NCBI GenBank assembly: GCA_900555065.1
Contig: USJY01000112.1
Span: forward strand, 1 to 5,627
Direction: 5' to 3'
Length of the DNA: 5,627 nt
Origin: an uncultured Eubacteriales bacterium
Lineage (GTDB): Bacteria; Bacillota; Clostridia; Oscillospirales; UMGS1783
Of this stretch, positions 1 through 5,308 are shown in pieces. Below the pieces are notes generated by a model. It saw only the letters and a list, made by a program, of their open reading frames with translations, was not told where the DNA came from and did not search any database. The stretch's first letter is position 1. Each line of letters begins with the position of its first letter. The position numbers and the translations under genes are program-made.

Positions 1-37
1 TACAAATCAGCTGCTCTGCCAATTGAGCTACACCAGC
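1..37 (-). tRNA. tRNA-Thr (anticodon UGU), 5' half, cut by window edge
   Basis: Read on the minus strand, the first 37 nucleotides of a tRNA are present. They comprise a 7-nt acceptor strand (GCTGGTG), TA at positions 8-9, a D arm with a GCTC/GAGC stem and an AATTGGCA loop, A26, the 5' anticodon strand GCTGA, and the start of the loop TTTGTA. Positions 34-36 are therefore TGT, which decodes ACA (threonine). The 3' half, including the T arm and acceptor 3' strand, lies outside the window, so cloverleaf closure cannot be tested. The tRNA identity comes from the anticodon position; the overall sequence also resembles Firmicutes tRNA-Thr. It may head a tRNA cluster that continues beyond the edge. 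Confidence 0.93.
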
Positions 38-56
38 ATTTAAGACGGTACTATGA

Positions 57-85
57 ATTATAGCAAAACGAACCTGACTTGTCAA
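57..85 (-). promoter_or_regulatory. Sigma-A promoter of tRNA-Thr
   Basis: On the minus strand a perfect -35 box TTGACA (80-85) is separated by exactly 17 nt from a perfect -10 box TATAAT (57-62). The -10 box is preceded by TGC, which makes an extended -10. A run of six A residues (plus-strand T at 100-105) lies at about -50 to -55, where an UP element would sit. The start site should be near position 50, giving a leader of about 13 nt before the tRNA 5' end. These features fit a very strong promoter for a stable RNA. Confidence 0.92.
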
Positions 86-138
86 CCGTATTCCAAACAT
101 TTTTTACAGGCACGGCCTCTTCTTCTCACGCCTTGCCC

Positions 139-167
139 TTTACTTTTCGATAAAAAATGGATATACT
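139..167 (+). promoter_or_regulatory. Sigma-A promoter of the 4-hydroxybutyrate dehydrogenase gene
   Basis: A -35 box TTTACT (139-144, four of six matches) is followed by a 17-nt spacer and the -10 box TATACT (162-167, five of six). Transcription should begin near 174, leaving a leader of only about 20 nt that contains the ribosome binding site AAAGGGG (181-187), 6 nt before the ATG. The promoter diverges from the tRNA-Thr promoter, with about 53 nt between the two -35 boxes. I see no clear operator in that stretch. Confidence 0.7.
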
Positions 168-193
168 GAAAAAAACAATGAAAGGGGCATAGT

Positions 194-1306
194 ATGAAAC
201 TGTTTTCTATCCATCCGGAAGTACATACGTTTGACAGCGCCGCGCAGTTCTGCGCCGAGATGCAGATTGGCAAAGGCGACCTTGTCATCAGCAATGCGTA
301 CATTCTCCATCCGGCTTTTGACGGCGCTCTGCAGGGGGCCGACGTCCTTTTCCAGGAAAAATATGGAACCGGCGAGCCCTCGGACCGGCTCGTGGAAAAC
401 ATGGCGAAGGAGTTAAAAGGTCCGTACCGGCGCGTCTTCGGAATCGGCGGCGGTTCGGTCATCGACGTGGCGAAGCTGTTCGCACTCAAAAATATCCTGC
501 CCATTGTCGATCTGTTTGACGGGAAGATTGAGCCGGTTAAGGACAAGCAGTTGATTATCGTACCGACCACTTGCGGCACCGGCAGCGAGATGACCAACCT
601 CTCCATTCTCGCCCTGGAATCCCGCGGCACAAAGCTCGGTTTTCCCTGCGACGCGATTCGCGCCGACCAGGCCGTGCTGATCCCGCAGCTGCTGGACAGC
701 CTGCCCTTTTACGTCTTTGCCACAAGCTCTCTTGACGCGCTCATTCATGCCGTAGAGGCCAGCCTCTCCCCGCGGGCCAATGATTTCACCCAGCTCATGG
801 CGCAGCGGGCCATCACCCTGATCGTAAACGGGTATCAGGAGGTCGTACGCGGCGGCGACGATGCGCGGCGGCCGCTCCATGCCGATTTCCTGCTTGCCAG
901 CAACTACGCGGGAATTGCCCTGAGCGTATCCGGCGCGGGCGCGGTGCATGCAATGAGCTATCCGATCGGCGGGAATTACCATGTGCCGCACGGCGAGTCG
1001 AACTACGCGCTGTTTACCGCGGTGCTGGAGCGGTACCATGCCATGGCGCCGGACGGCGGCATCGCCCGCCTGGAAACGCTTCTCTCCCAACTGCTCGAAT
1101 GCCCGCAGTCGGAAGTATACGCTGCGTTCACGCTTTTACTGGACAAAATCCTCAAACGCAAGCCCTTGCGGGAATACGGCGTAGCAGAGTCGGACCTACC
1201 CGCACTTGCCGAAAATGTGGTGCGCACGCAGCAACGGCTGCTCTCCAATAATTACGCACCCTTTACGCAGACCGATATCCTTGCAATTTACCAGTCGCTG
1301 TATTGA
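194..1306 (+). CDS. 4hbD: 4-hydroxybutyrate dehydrogenase (iron-dependent alcohol dehydrogenase family)
   Basis: This cytoplasmic NAD-dependent enzyme interconverts succinate semialdehyde and 4-hydroxybutyrate, a step of clostridial succinate and 4-aminobutyrate fermentation. The 370 residues have the family layout. An N-terminal dinucleotide-binding domain carries GGGSVID (85-91) and PTTCGTGSE (124-132). A helical C-terminal domain supplies the likely metal ligands Asp181, His185, His252 and His266, the last in NYHVPHGE. The protein resembles, from memory, the Clostridium kluyveri enzyme (about 371 residues) along its whole length. Shared stretches include QEKYG.GEPSD, YPIGGNYHVPHGE, RKPLREYG and the C-terminal NNY.PF. 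The start is set by AAAGGGG 6 nt upstream. The gene stands alone between its own promoter and terminator. No CoA-transferase, 4-hydroxybutyryl-CoA dehydratase or succinate semialdehyde dehydrogenase gene is visible nearby. Another substrate within the iron alcohol dehydrogenase family cannot be excluded. Confidence 0.9.
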   Translation: MKLFSIHPEVHTFDSAAQFCAEMQIGKGDLVISNAYILHPAFDGALQGADVLFQEKYGTGEPSDRLVENMAKELKGPYRRVFGIGGGSVIDVAKLFALKNILPIVDLFDGKIEPVKDKQLIIVPTTCGTGSEMTNLSILALESRGTKLGFPCDAIRADQAVLIPQLLDSLPFYVFATSSLDALIHAVEASLSPRANDFTQLMAQRAITLIVNGYQEVVRGGDDARRPLHADFLLASNYAGIALSVSGAGAVHAMSYPIGGNYHVPHGESNYALFTAVLERYHAMAPDGGIARLETLLSQLLECPQSEVYAAFTLLLDKILKRKPLREYGVAESDLPALAENVVRTQQRLLSNNYAPFTQTDILAIYQSLY

Positions 1307-1312
1307 CCTTGA

Positions 1313-1360
1313 AAAAGCATACACCGGCGCCCGGAAAAGTCCGGGCGCCGGAACGCTTTT
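1313..1360 (+). terminator. Rho-independent terminator after 4hbD
   Basis: A perfect 12-bp GC-rich stem (1324-1335 with 1340-1351, CCGGCGCCCGGA and its complement) closes on an AAAG tetraloop. Further out, AAAAGC (1313-1318) can pair with GCTTTT (1355-1360) across an internal loop. The stop codon is 6 bases before the hairpin base. The T tract is only four long and is followed by CGCGC, so termination may lean on the very stable stem. The A tract on the left would also give modest termination of leftward transcripts. Confidence 0.8.
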
Positions 1361-1381
1361 CGCGCTTCGCGCATAGACTGC

Positions 1382-1425
1382 TATGAACGCGCGCAGACTA
1401 AATTTTGTGGTATGAATTGCGCGCG
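1382..1425 (+). repeat. Imperfect direct repeat TATGAA-n(1-2)-GCGCGC
   Basis: Two copies lie 29 nt apart: TATGAA, C, GCGCGC at 1382-1394, and TATGAA, TT, GCGCGC(G) at 1411-1425. The second copy ends 6 bases before the TATAAT box of the candidate promoter for the small ORF. The spacing is close to three helical turns, so tandem binding of a regulator is possible. Chance recurrence of GCGCGC in GC-rich intergenic DNA is a real alternative. Confidence 0.35.
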
Positions 1426-1438
1426 AAGGCATATAATA
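1410..1438 (+). promoter_or_regulatory. Candidate promoter upstream of the small ORF
   Basis: A perfect TATAAT (1432-1437) sits about 75 bases before the start codon at 1512, but no TTGACA-like box lies 16-18 nt upstream. The best housekeeping candidate, TTGTGG at 1405-1410, would need a 21-nt spacer. Read differently, CATATAAT (1430-1437) is one base from the sigma-E -10 consensus CATACAAT and also fits the sigma-K pattern CATAnnnTA. GTATGAA (1410-1416) is a loose sporulation-type -35. The sigma factor is therefore undecided. Confidence 0.35.
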
Positions 1439-1511
1439 GGGAATATCACCGCAAACACGCGGCAGATTCCGGCCGCCGCGCTTGTCGGCGCGTTCAGGGA
1501 AGGGAGCAGCT

Positions 1512-1634
1512 ATGAACCGCGAAAAAACACATCAAAAGGACCGGCCCCCGTTTTATCAGTTGCAGGGCAGGACCGGGGACATCGACGACCTGATTTTCAA
1601 GGACGAGGATCCCAAGCCATGCAGCGACAGATAA
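1512..1634 (+). CDS. Hypothetical 40-residue protein
   Basis: I do not recognise this product. The frame opens with ATG 5 bases after a strong purine-rich ribosome binding site (GGGAAGGGAG, 1497-1506) and closes with TAA one base before the terminator stem. The 40 residues are strongly charged and hydrophilic. The N-terminus is basic (MNREKTHQKDR), the middle holds FYQLQGRTGDIDDLIF, and the tail is acidic and proline-containing with a single cysteine at 37. There is no signal peptide or membrane segment. A candidate promoter upstream, a good ribosome binding site and an immediate terminator together make a complete transcription unit. This is the main argument that it is real; codon statistics are too few to help. 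A non-coding RNA with a chance frame is the alternative. Confidence 0.5.
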   Translation: MNREKTHQKDRPPFYQLQGRTGDIDDLIFKDEDPKPCSDR

Positions 1635-1635
1635 T

Positions 1636-1688
1636 AAAAAACAGCCTTTGTCAAAACCCTGTCCGGGCAAGACGAAAGGCTGTTTTTT
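1636..1688. terminator. Bidirectional terminator shared by the small ORF and the ylxM-trmD operon
   Basis: A perfect 14-bp stem pairs AAAAAACAGCCTTT (1636-1649) with its complement at 1675-1688. Three more pairs, GTC (1650-1652) with GAC (1671-1673), follow past a bulged G. A T run follows the GC core on both strands, so it can stop rightward transcripts from the small ORF and leftward transcripts from trmD. The TAA of trmD (1687-1689) lies inside the outer arm, so the terminating ribosome would cover part of the hairpin. Confidence 0.92.
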
Positions 1689-2454
1689 ATTGTACTTTTT
1701 CGGCATCTTCGCGCGCGGCCGGCGAATCGTCCATCCACGCCTCGAGCAAATCGAGGTCGAAGGGCGTAAGGCTGGCTTTCAGCAGCATGTCCGGCCGGTT
1801 GCGCCGCGTTCTCTCCAGCGCGCGCCGCCGCCGCCACCGTTCGATCTCATTGTGGTTCCCCCCCAGCAGAACCTTTGGTACGGATTCGCCCATAAAAATC
1901 TGGGGGCGCGTATAGTGCGGATATTCGAGCAGGCCGCCGTAGTGGCTCTCTTCTGTAAAGCACTCCTCTTCGGCGAGCACGCCCGGCACAAGCCGCGCAA
2001 TACAGTCGACCGCCACAGCCGCCGGCAGCTCGCCGCCGGTGAGCACATAGTCGCCAATCGACAGCTCCATGTCCACGATCCGGTCCAGCACGCGCTGGTC
2101 TACGCCCTCATAATGCCCGCACAGAAACAGCACATGCTCCTGCTGCGCAAGCTCGCATGCGAGCGCCTGATCGAGCACCCGGCCCTTGGGCGACATATAT
2201 ACGCACAGCGGCTTTATTTCGCTCTGTTCCACAATGGCCTGATAGCACTCGTAAATCGGCTCCGGCTTAAGAAGCATGCCCATCCCGCCGCCATAGGGCG
2301 TGTCGTCCACCGTGCTATGGCGGTCATGGGCATAGTCGCGGAAGTTGTGGCAGCGGATTTCAAGTATGCCCGCCTTTCGCGCGCGGCCGATGATGCTCTG
2401 GCCGAGCAGAAAATCCATGTACTCGGGGAAAAGGGTCATAATACTGAACTTCAT
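1687..2454 (-). CDS. trmD: tRNA (guanine-37-N1)-methyltransferase
   Basis: TrmD uses S-adenosylmethionine to methylate N1 of G37 next to the anticodon of tRNAs reading CNN codons, which prevents +1 frameshifting. At 255 residues it has normal length. An N-terminal SPOUT trefoil-knot domain has LFPEYMDF (8-15), DDTPYGGGMGM (50-60), SPKGRVLDQ (88-96), the cofactor-knot motifs CGHYEGVDQR (112-121) and GDYVLTGGELPA (134-145). A C-terminal tRNA-binding domain follows LLEYPHYTRP (175-184) and contains GNHNEIERWRR. The residue I align with the catalytic Asp169 of the enterobacterial enzyme appears to be Glu169 (EESHYGG). The start codon overlaps the rimM stop as ATGA, so translation is probably coupled; GGGGA lies 10 nt upstream. 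It is the last gene of the operon, and rplS does not follow. Confidence 0.97.
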   Translation of the reverse strand: MKFSIMTLFPEYMDFLLGQSIIGRARKAGILEIRCHNFRDYAHDRHSTVDDTPYGGGMGMLLKPEPIYECYQAIVEQSEIKPLCVYMSPKGRVLDQALACELAQQEHVLFLCGHYEGVDQRVLDRIVDMELSIGDYVLTGGELPAAVAVDCIARLVPGVLAEEECFTEESHYGGLLEYPHYTRPQIFMGESVPKVLLGGNHNEIERWRRRRALERTRRNRPDMLLKASLTPFDLDLLEAWMDDSPAAREDAEKVQ

Positions 2455-2957
2455 ATGTCAAACATCCCCGCAATCGGCCGAACCCGCATAAGGCCGGCCC
2501 TGATATCCGTCTCGATTACGACGTCACGGATGGCCGGGAACAGCACCCGCCTGCCCGACGCGAGCTCGATCTCGTACGCGTCGTTGGCTGGGGCCTGGTA
2601 AACGTCCGTCAGCCGTCCGTACTTTTCTCCGGTATCTGCGTCCACGACCGTAAGGCCGATTACATCCGCAATATAGTACTCGCCCGGCGCGAGCGACCGT
2701 TCGTCCTTGTCCGTGTAGACGATCCGGCCCTTGTATGCCTGCGCGGACTCTATGCTGTCCACACCCCTGAATTTGCAGATGACATTGCCCTGGTGGACGC
2801 GGGCGCGTTCAATCTCGAGCGGGCGCGTTCCGGCCGCGTCCAGATACAGCACGGATAGCCCCGTAAGACTCTCCGGCCCGTCCGCCCACGGCTGGATCTT
2901 GAGCTCGCCCCGAATCCCGTGCGTATTTACGATTTTTCCAGTTTCAATGCGTTCCAT
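2451..2957 (-). CDS. rimM: 16S rRNA processing / 30S maturation factor RimM
   Basis: RimM binds ribosomal protein uS19 and helps assemble the head of the 30S subunit. The 168-residue protein, typical in length, shows the two-domain layout. The N-terminal beta-barrel contains GKIVNTHGIRGELKI (7-21) and CKFRGVDSIESAQAYKGRIVY (61-81), read here as two adjoining blocks. After the linker EYYIADVIG (93-101), a PRC-barrel domain contains VFPAI-type residues (VLFPAIRDVV, 138-147). The family-typical end GMFDI follows. The ribosome binding site AGAGGGG (2971-2977) is 13 bases from the ATG, longer than usual, and lies next to a hairpin described separately. The 4-base overlap with trmD matches the known pairing of rimM and trmD. 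Confidence 0.96.
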   Translation of the reverse strand: MERIETGKIVNTHGIRGELKIQPWADGPESLTGLSVLYLDAAGTRPLEIERARVHQGNVICKFRGVDSIESAQAYKGRIVYTDKDERSLAPGEYYIADVIGLTVVDADTGEKYGRLTDVYQAPANDAYEIELASGRRVLFPAIRDVVIETDIRAGLMRVRPIAGMFDI

Positions 2958-2970
2958 ACGCCTGCAATTT

Positions 2971-3013
2971 CCCCTCTGAAATCAGTCGAGAGAGGATAGC
3001 AGCTACCCTCTCT
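2971..3013 (-). promoter_or_regulatory. Leader hairpin before rimM with alternative pairing to its ribosome binding site
   Basis: In the transcript, arm AGAGAGGGT (3013-3005) pairs with ATCCTCTCT (2997-2989), nine pairs including one G-U. Extending it inwards would leave a loop too small to form. The 3' arm element TCCTCT (2996-2991) can instead pair with AGAGGG of the rimM ribosome binding site (2977-2972) across an 13-base loop. The two structures exclude each other. No T tract follows, so it is not a terminator. The pairing is read directly; the regulatory role is inferred. Confidence 0.4.
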
Positions 3014-3031
3014 GTCCCGAAATCCGATCTT

Positions 3032-3265
3032 TTATTTGCCAATGTTGACAATGACCTTGCGGTTGCTGCGCGCGGCGGCGGATTTCGCCACCGTCCGGAT
3101 AGCTTTGGCGATACGGCCCTGCCGGCCGATCACCCTGCCCATATCCGCCGGGTCGACTTCGATGTTATACATCTCGGAGTCCTCTTTTTCCTGTACCTTG
3201 GTCACAACAACCTCGTCCGGATTTTCCACAAGCGATTTTGTGATAAACGTAAGCAGTTCTTCCAT
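3032..3265 (-). CDS. khpA: KH-domain RNA-binding protein KhpA (YlqC family)
   Basis: This is a small cytoplasmic RNA-binding protein which, in other Firmicutes, partners with KhpB (Jag/EloR) in RNA chaperoning and control of cell elongation. The 77 residues form essentially one KH domain. The signature VIGRQGRIAKAIR starts near residue 45, with the GxxG loop as GRQG at 47-50, followed by the helix TVAKSAAARSNRK and the last strand VIVNIGK. An ATG at 3274 would add three residues (MVA), but it lies inside AAAGGATG, whose AAAGGA is the ribosome binding site for the ATG at 3265 eight bases on. I therefore prefer 3265, which also matches the usual N-terminus ME.LL. It follows rpsP closely in the standard operon order. 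Confidence 0.93.
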   Translation of the reverse strand: MEELLTFITKSLVENPDEVVVTKVQEKEDSEMYNIEVDPADMGRVIGRQGRIAKAIRTVAKSAAARSNRKVIVNIGK

Positions 3266-3277
3266 TGCAACCATCCT

Positions 3278-3520
3278 TTACAGTACGCCGTTTTTCTTCA
3301 GCATAGCCTTTACCGTATCGGTCGGCTGTGCGCCGTTGGCGATCCACTGCTTTGCCTTTTCCACGTCGATTTTCACTTCGGACGGCTGCTTTTTCGGATC
3401 GTACGTTCCGATTTCCTCAATAAACCGGCCGTCGCGCGGGAATCTGGAATCGGCGACGACAATACGGTAAAAAGGCGCGCCCTTTGCGCCCATTCTGCGA
3501 AGCCTGATCTTTACTGCCAT
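3278..3520 (-). CDS. rpsP: 30S ribosomal protein bS16
   Basis: bS16 is a primary-stage 30S assembly protein that binds 16S rRNA. The 80-residue product has the usual length. It carries the N-terminal signature [20 protein letters not shown] (3-22), [19 protein letters not shown] (24-42), and the C-terminal helices with [19 protein letters not shown]. The ribosome binding site GGAGGTG (3528-3534) is the best in the window, 7 bases from the ATG, as expected for a ribosomal protein gene made in large amounts. It sits between ffh and khpA in the standard Firmicutes order. Confidence 0.98.
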   Translation of the reverse strand: MAVKIRLRRMGAKGAPFYRIVVADSRFPRDGRFIEEIGTYDPKKQPSEVKIDVEKAKQWIANGAQPTDTVKAMLKKNGVL

Positions 3521-3551
3521 GTGTTTTCACCTCCATTATCTCTGTATATAT

Positions 3552-3570
3552 CTAAAAGGGTCTCTTTTAG
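3552..3570 (-). other. Small hairpin in the ffh-rpsP spacer
   Basis: CTAAAAG and CTTTTAG (3552-3558, 3564-3570) form a 7-bp AT-rich stem with a 5-base loop, between the ffh stop and the rpsP ribosome binding site. There is no GC-rich core and no T run after it, so it is unlikely to terminate. It might mark an mRNA processing site that lets rpsP be expressed above ffh. I found no convincing separate promoter for rpsP in this 63-base spacer. Confidence 0.3.
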
Positions 3571-3583
3571 CTGTGTTGCACGG

Positions 3584-4918
3584 CTACATGCCAAGCCCGT
3601 TCATGCCGCCCATGCCGCCGAAGGCCTTGGGATTCTTGTTAAAGCGCTTGAGCAGGGACTTTGTCTGTTCATAACTCTTGAGCAGGCGGTTGATCTCTTC
3701 CACTTTGGTGCCGCTTCCGGCCGCGATGCGTCTTTTGCGCGAAGCGTTCAGCAGTTCGGGCTTTCGGCGCTCTTCCGGCGTCATGGCGCGCAATATCGCC
3801 TCCTGGCGGTCAATGCGTTTGGCGTCGATATCCACCTTGTCCATGTCCTTTTTCTTAATGCCGAGCCCGCCCAGGACGCTCTCGATTGAACCCATTTTCT
3901 TGAGCTGGGAAAACTGGCTGAGCATGTCGTCAAGGTCAAACTTATTCTTCTGCAGCTTCTTCTCAAGTTCCTGCGCCTGCTTCTCGTCGAACGCCTGCTC
4001 CGCCTTCTCGATCAGCGACATTACATCGGCCATGCCGAGAATGCGGCTTGCCATGCGGTCGGGATGGAAGGGTTCCAGGTCGGTGAACTTCTCGCCGACG
4101 CCCACGAATTTAATGGGCTTGCCTGTGATATATTTGACGCTCAGCGCCGCGCCGCCGCGGGTGTCGCCGTCAAACTTGGTGAGGATCACGCCGTCGATAT
4201 CCAGCTGCGCGTCGAACGATTCGGCCACGTTGACAGCATCCTGTCCGGTCATCGCGTCCACAACGAGCAAAATCTCGTCCGGCGAAACCGCTTTCTTAAT
4301 CTGCCGGAGCTCCTCCATGAGCGGTTCATCAATATGCAGGCGTCCCGCCGTATCGAGAATCACAATGTCGTTTCCGTAGGTTTTTGCGTGGCGGACCGCC
4401 TCCGTCGCGATCCGGACCGGCTTTTCCCCGTCCAGCGTAAATACGGGCACGTCCGCCGCGGCGCCGACAATTTTGAGCTGTTCTACAGCCGCGGGCCGGT
4501 AAATGTCGCAGGCGACGAGCAGCGGCCGGCGGTCCATTTTCTTAAAATAGTGCGCAAGCTTCGCCGCATGGGTCGTTTTGCCCGCGCCCTGCAGGCCGCA
4601 CAGCATGATGACAGTAGGCGGTTTGGAGGCAAAGCGTACGCGGCTGTCCCCTCCGCCCATAAGCTCGGTCAGCTCTTCGTTGACAATTTTAATCACCTGC
4701 TGGGCGGGCGTGAGCGATTTGAGCACTTCCTCGCCCACGGCGCGCTCTGTCACATTTGCGATAAAGGCCTTGACGACCTTGAAATTCACGTCCGCCGCGA
4801 GCAGGGCCAGCTTGATCTCGCGCATTACCGCCTTGACGTCCGCCTCCGAGAGCTTCCCCCTGCCCTTTAAACGCCTGAATATGTCGTTTAGTTTTTCTGA
4901 AATGCCTTCAAAAGCCAT
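3584..4918 (-). CDS. ffh: Signal recognition particle GTPase Ffh (SRP54)
   Basis: Ffh with 4.5S/6S RNA binds hydrophobic signal sequences on translating ribosomes and delivers them to FtsY at the membrane. The 444 residues show the full NG-M architecture. The N-domain helices run from 1 to about 88. The GTPase motifs are G1 GLQGAGKTT (108-116), G2 DIYRPAA (138-144), G3 DTAGR (189-193), G4 TKFD (247-250) and G5 GVGEK (273-277). The M domain runs from about 295 and includes SRKRRIAAGSGTKVEEINRLL (393-413), the SRP-RNA-binding helix-turn-helix region, and ends in a Gly/Met tail (GGMGGMNGLGM). The start overlaps the ylxM stop as TAATG. No strong ribosome binding site precedes it, so translation is probably coupled to ylxM. 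All key GTPase residues are intact. Confidence 0.98.
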   Translation of the reverse strand: MAFEGISEKLNDIFRRLKGRGKLSEADVKAVMREIKLALLAADVNFKVVKAFIANVTERAVGEEVLKSLTPAQQVIKIVNEELTELMGGGDSRVRFASKPPTVIMLCGLQGAGKTTHAAKLAHYFKKMDRRPLLVACDIYRPAAVEQLKIVGAAADVPVFTLDGEKPVRIATEAVRHAKTYGNDIVILDTAGRLHIDEPLMEELRQIKKAVSPDEILLVVDAMTGQDAVNVAESFDAQLDIDGVILTKFDGDTRGGAALSVKYITGKPIKFVGVGEKFTDLEPFHPDRMASRILGMADVMSLIEKAEQAFDEKQAQELEKKLQKNKFDLDDMLSQFSQLKKMGSIESVLGGLGIKKKDMDKVDIDAKRIDRQEAILRAMTPEERRKPELLNASRKRRIAAGSGTKVEEINRLLKSYEQTKSLLKRFNKNPKAFGGMGGMNGLGM

Positions 4919-5283
4919 TATTCCACAATCCGATCACTGAGTTTGATAATTTCGTCCGCGAGCAGGTCGAGTTCCGCGCTGATGGCGCGTTTGTGATTGA
5001 TCTGCCGAATCTGCTCCGCTTTGTCCTTAATCTGCTCCACCCTGTTCGTAAGCTCGGTAAACCGGGCGGCAAGTCCAAGCTTTTCCTCCAGCTCCGTAAG
5101 AATGCTCTCGGCGCGCTTGATGCTGTCCCACACGCCCTGGCGCGTGATACCGACGTGTTCCGCGATTTCGGCGAGCGACAGGTCGTCGTCATAGTACATG
5201 GCGGTGGCCTCTCGCTGCTTATCCGTCAGCATACGCCCGTAAAAATCGCAGAGCAGCCCGATTTTCAGATCTTTTTCCTGCAC
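4918..5283 (-). CDS. ylxM: YlxM family putative helix-turn-helix protein (UPF0122)
   Basis: YlxM proteins are encoded beside ffh in Firmicutes and are thought to modulate the SRP; the exact role is not settled. The product has a helix-turn-helix like sigma-factor region 4 (DDLSLAEIAEHVGITRQGVW, about 33-52) and then a long charged helix, probably coiled coil (about 55-100). I choose a GTG start at 5283, giving 121 residues. AAAGGA lies eight bases before it, and the resulting N-terminus (QEKDLKIGLLCDFYGRMLT) fits the family, where DFY..LLT.KQ occurs within the first 20 or so residues. An ATG at 5292 (124 residues) overlaps the ribosome binding site itself, and longer frames would start upstream of the promoter's expected start site. 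Confidence 0.92.
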   Translation of the reverse strand: MQEKDLKIGLLCDFYGRMLTDKQREATAMYYDDDLSLAEIAEHVGITRQGVWDSIKRAESILTELEEKLGLAARFTELTNRVEQIKDKAEQIRQINHKRAISAELDLLADEIIKLSDRIVE

Positions 5284-5308
5284 GTCTCTCATCCTTTCGC
5301 GGGCAAGT

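Noticed and set aside
413..1090. 225-residue minus-strand frame opposite the dehydrogenase gene
   Set aside because: It is a shadow of a well-supported gene. Composition is atypical, and there is no promoter or ribosome binding site.
1364..1393. Second hairpin (CATAG/CTATG with flanking CGCG pairs) after the 4hbD terminator
   Set aside because: The stem is short and interrupted by a two-base bulge, no T tract follows, and alternating GCGC DNA makes such pairings likely by chance.
1648..2601. 317-residue open frame on the plus strand opposite trmD and rimM
   Set aside because: It is antisense to two clearly recognisable genes, has no family-like motifs, is rich in His/Arg/Ala as GC-rich shadow frames are, and starts inside a terminator hairpin.
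3536..3550. Possible separate promoter for rpsP in the ffh-rpsP spacer
   Set aside because: The AT-rich stretch gives only TATACA-like partial -10 boxes and no -35 at suitable distance, so it is not reported as a promoter.
4064..4870. 268-residue open frame on the plus strand opposite ffh
   Set aside because: It is the complement of the conserved SRP GTPase domain, with no ribosome binding site and no recognisable domain. Its length follows from codon bias of ffh.
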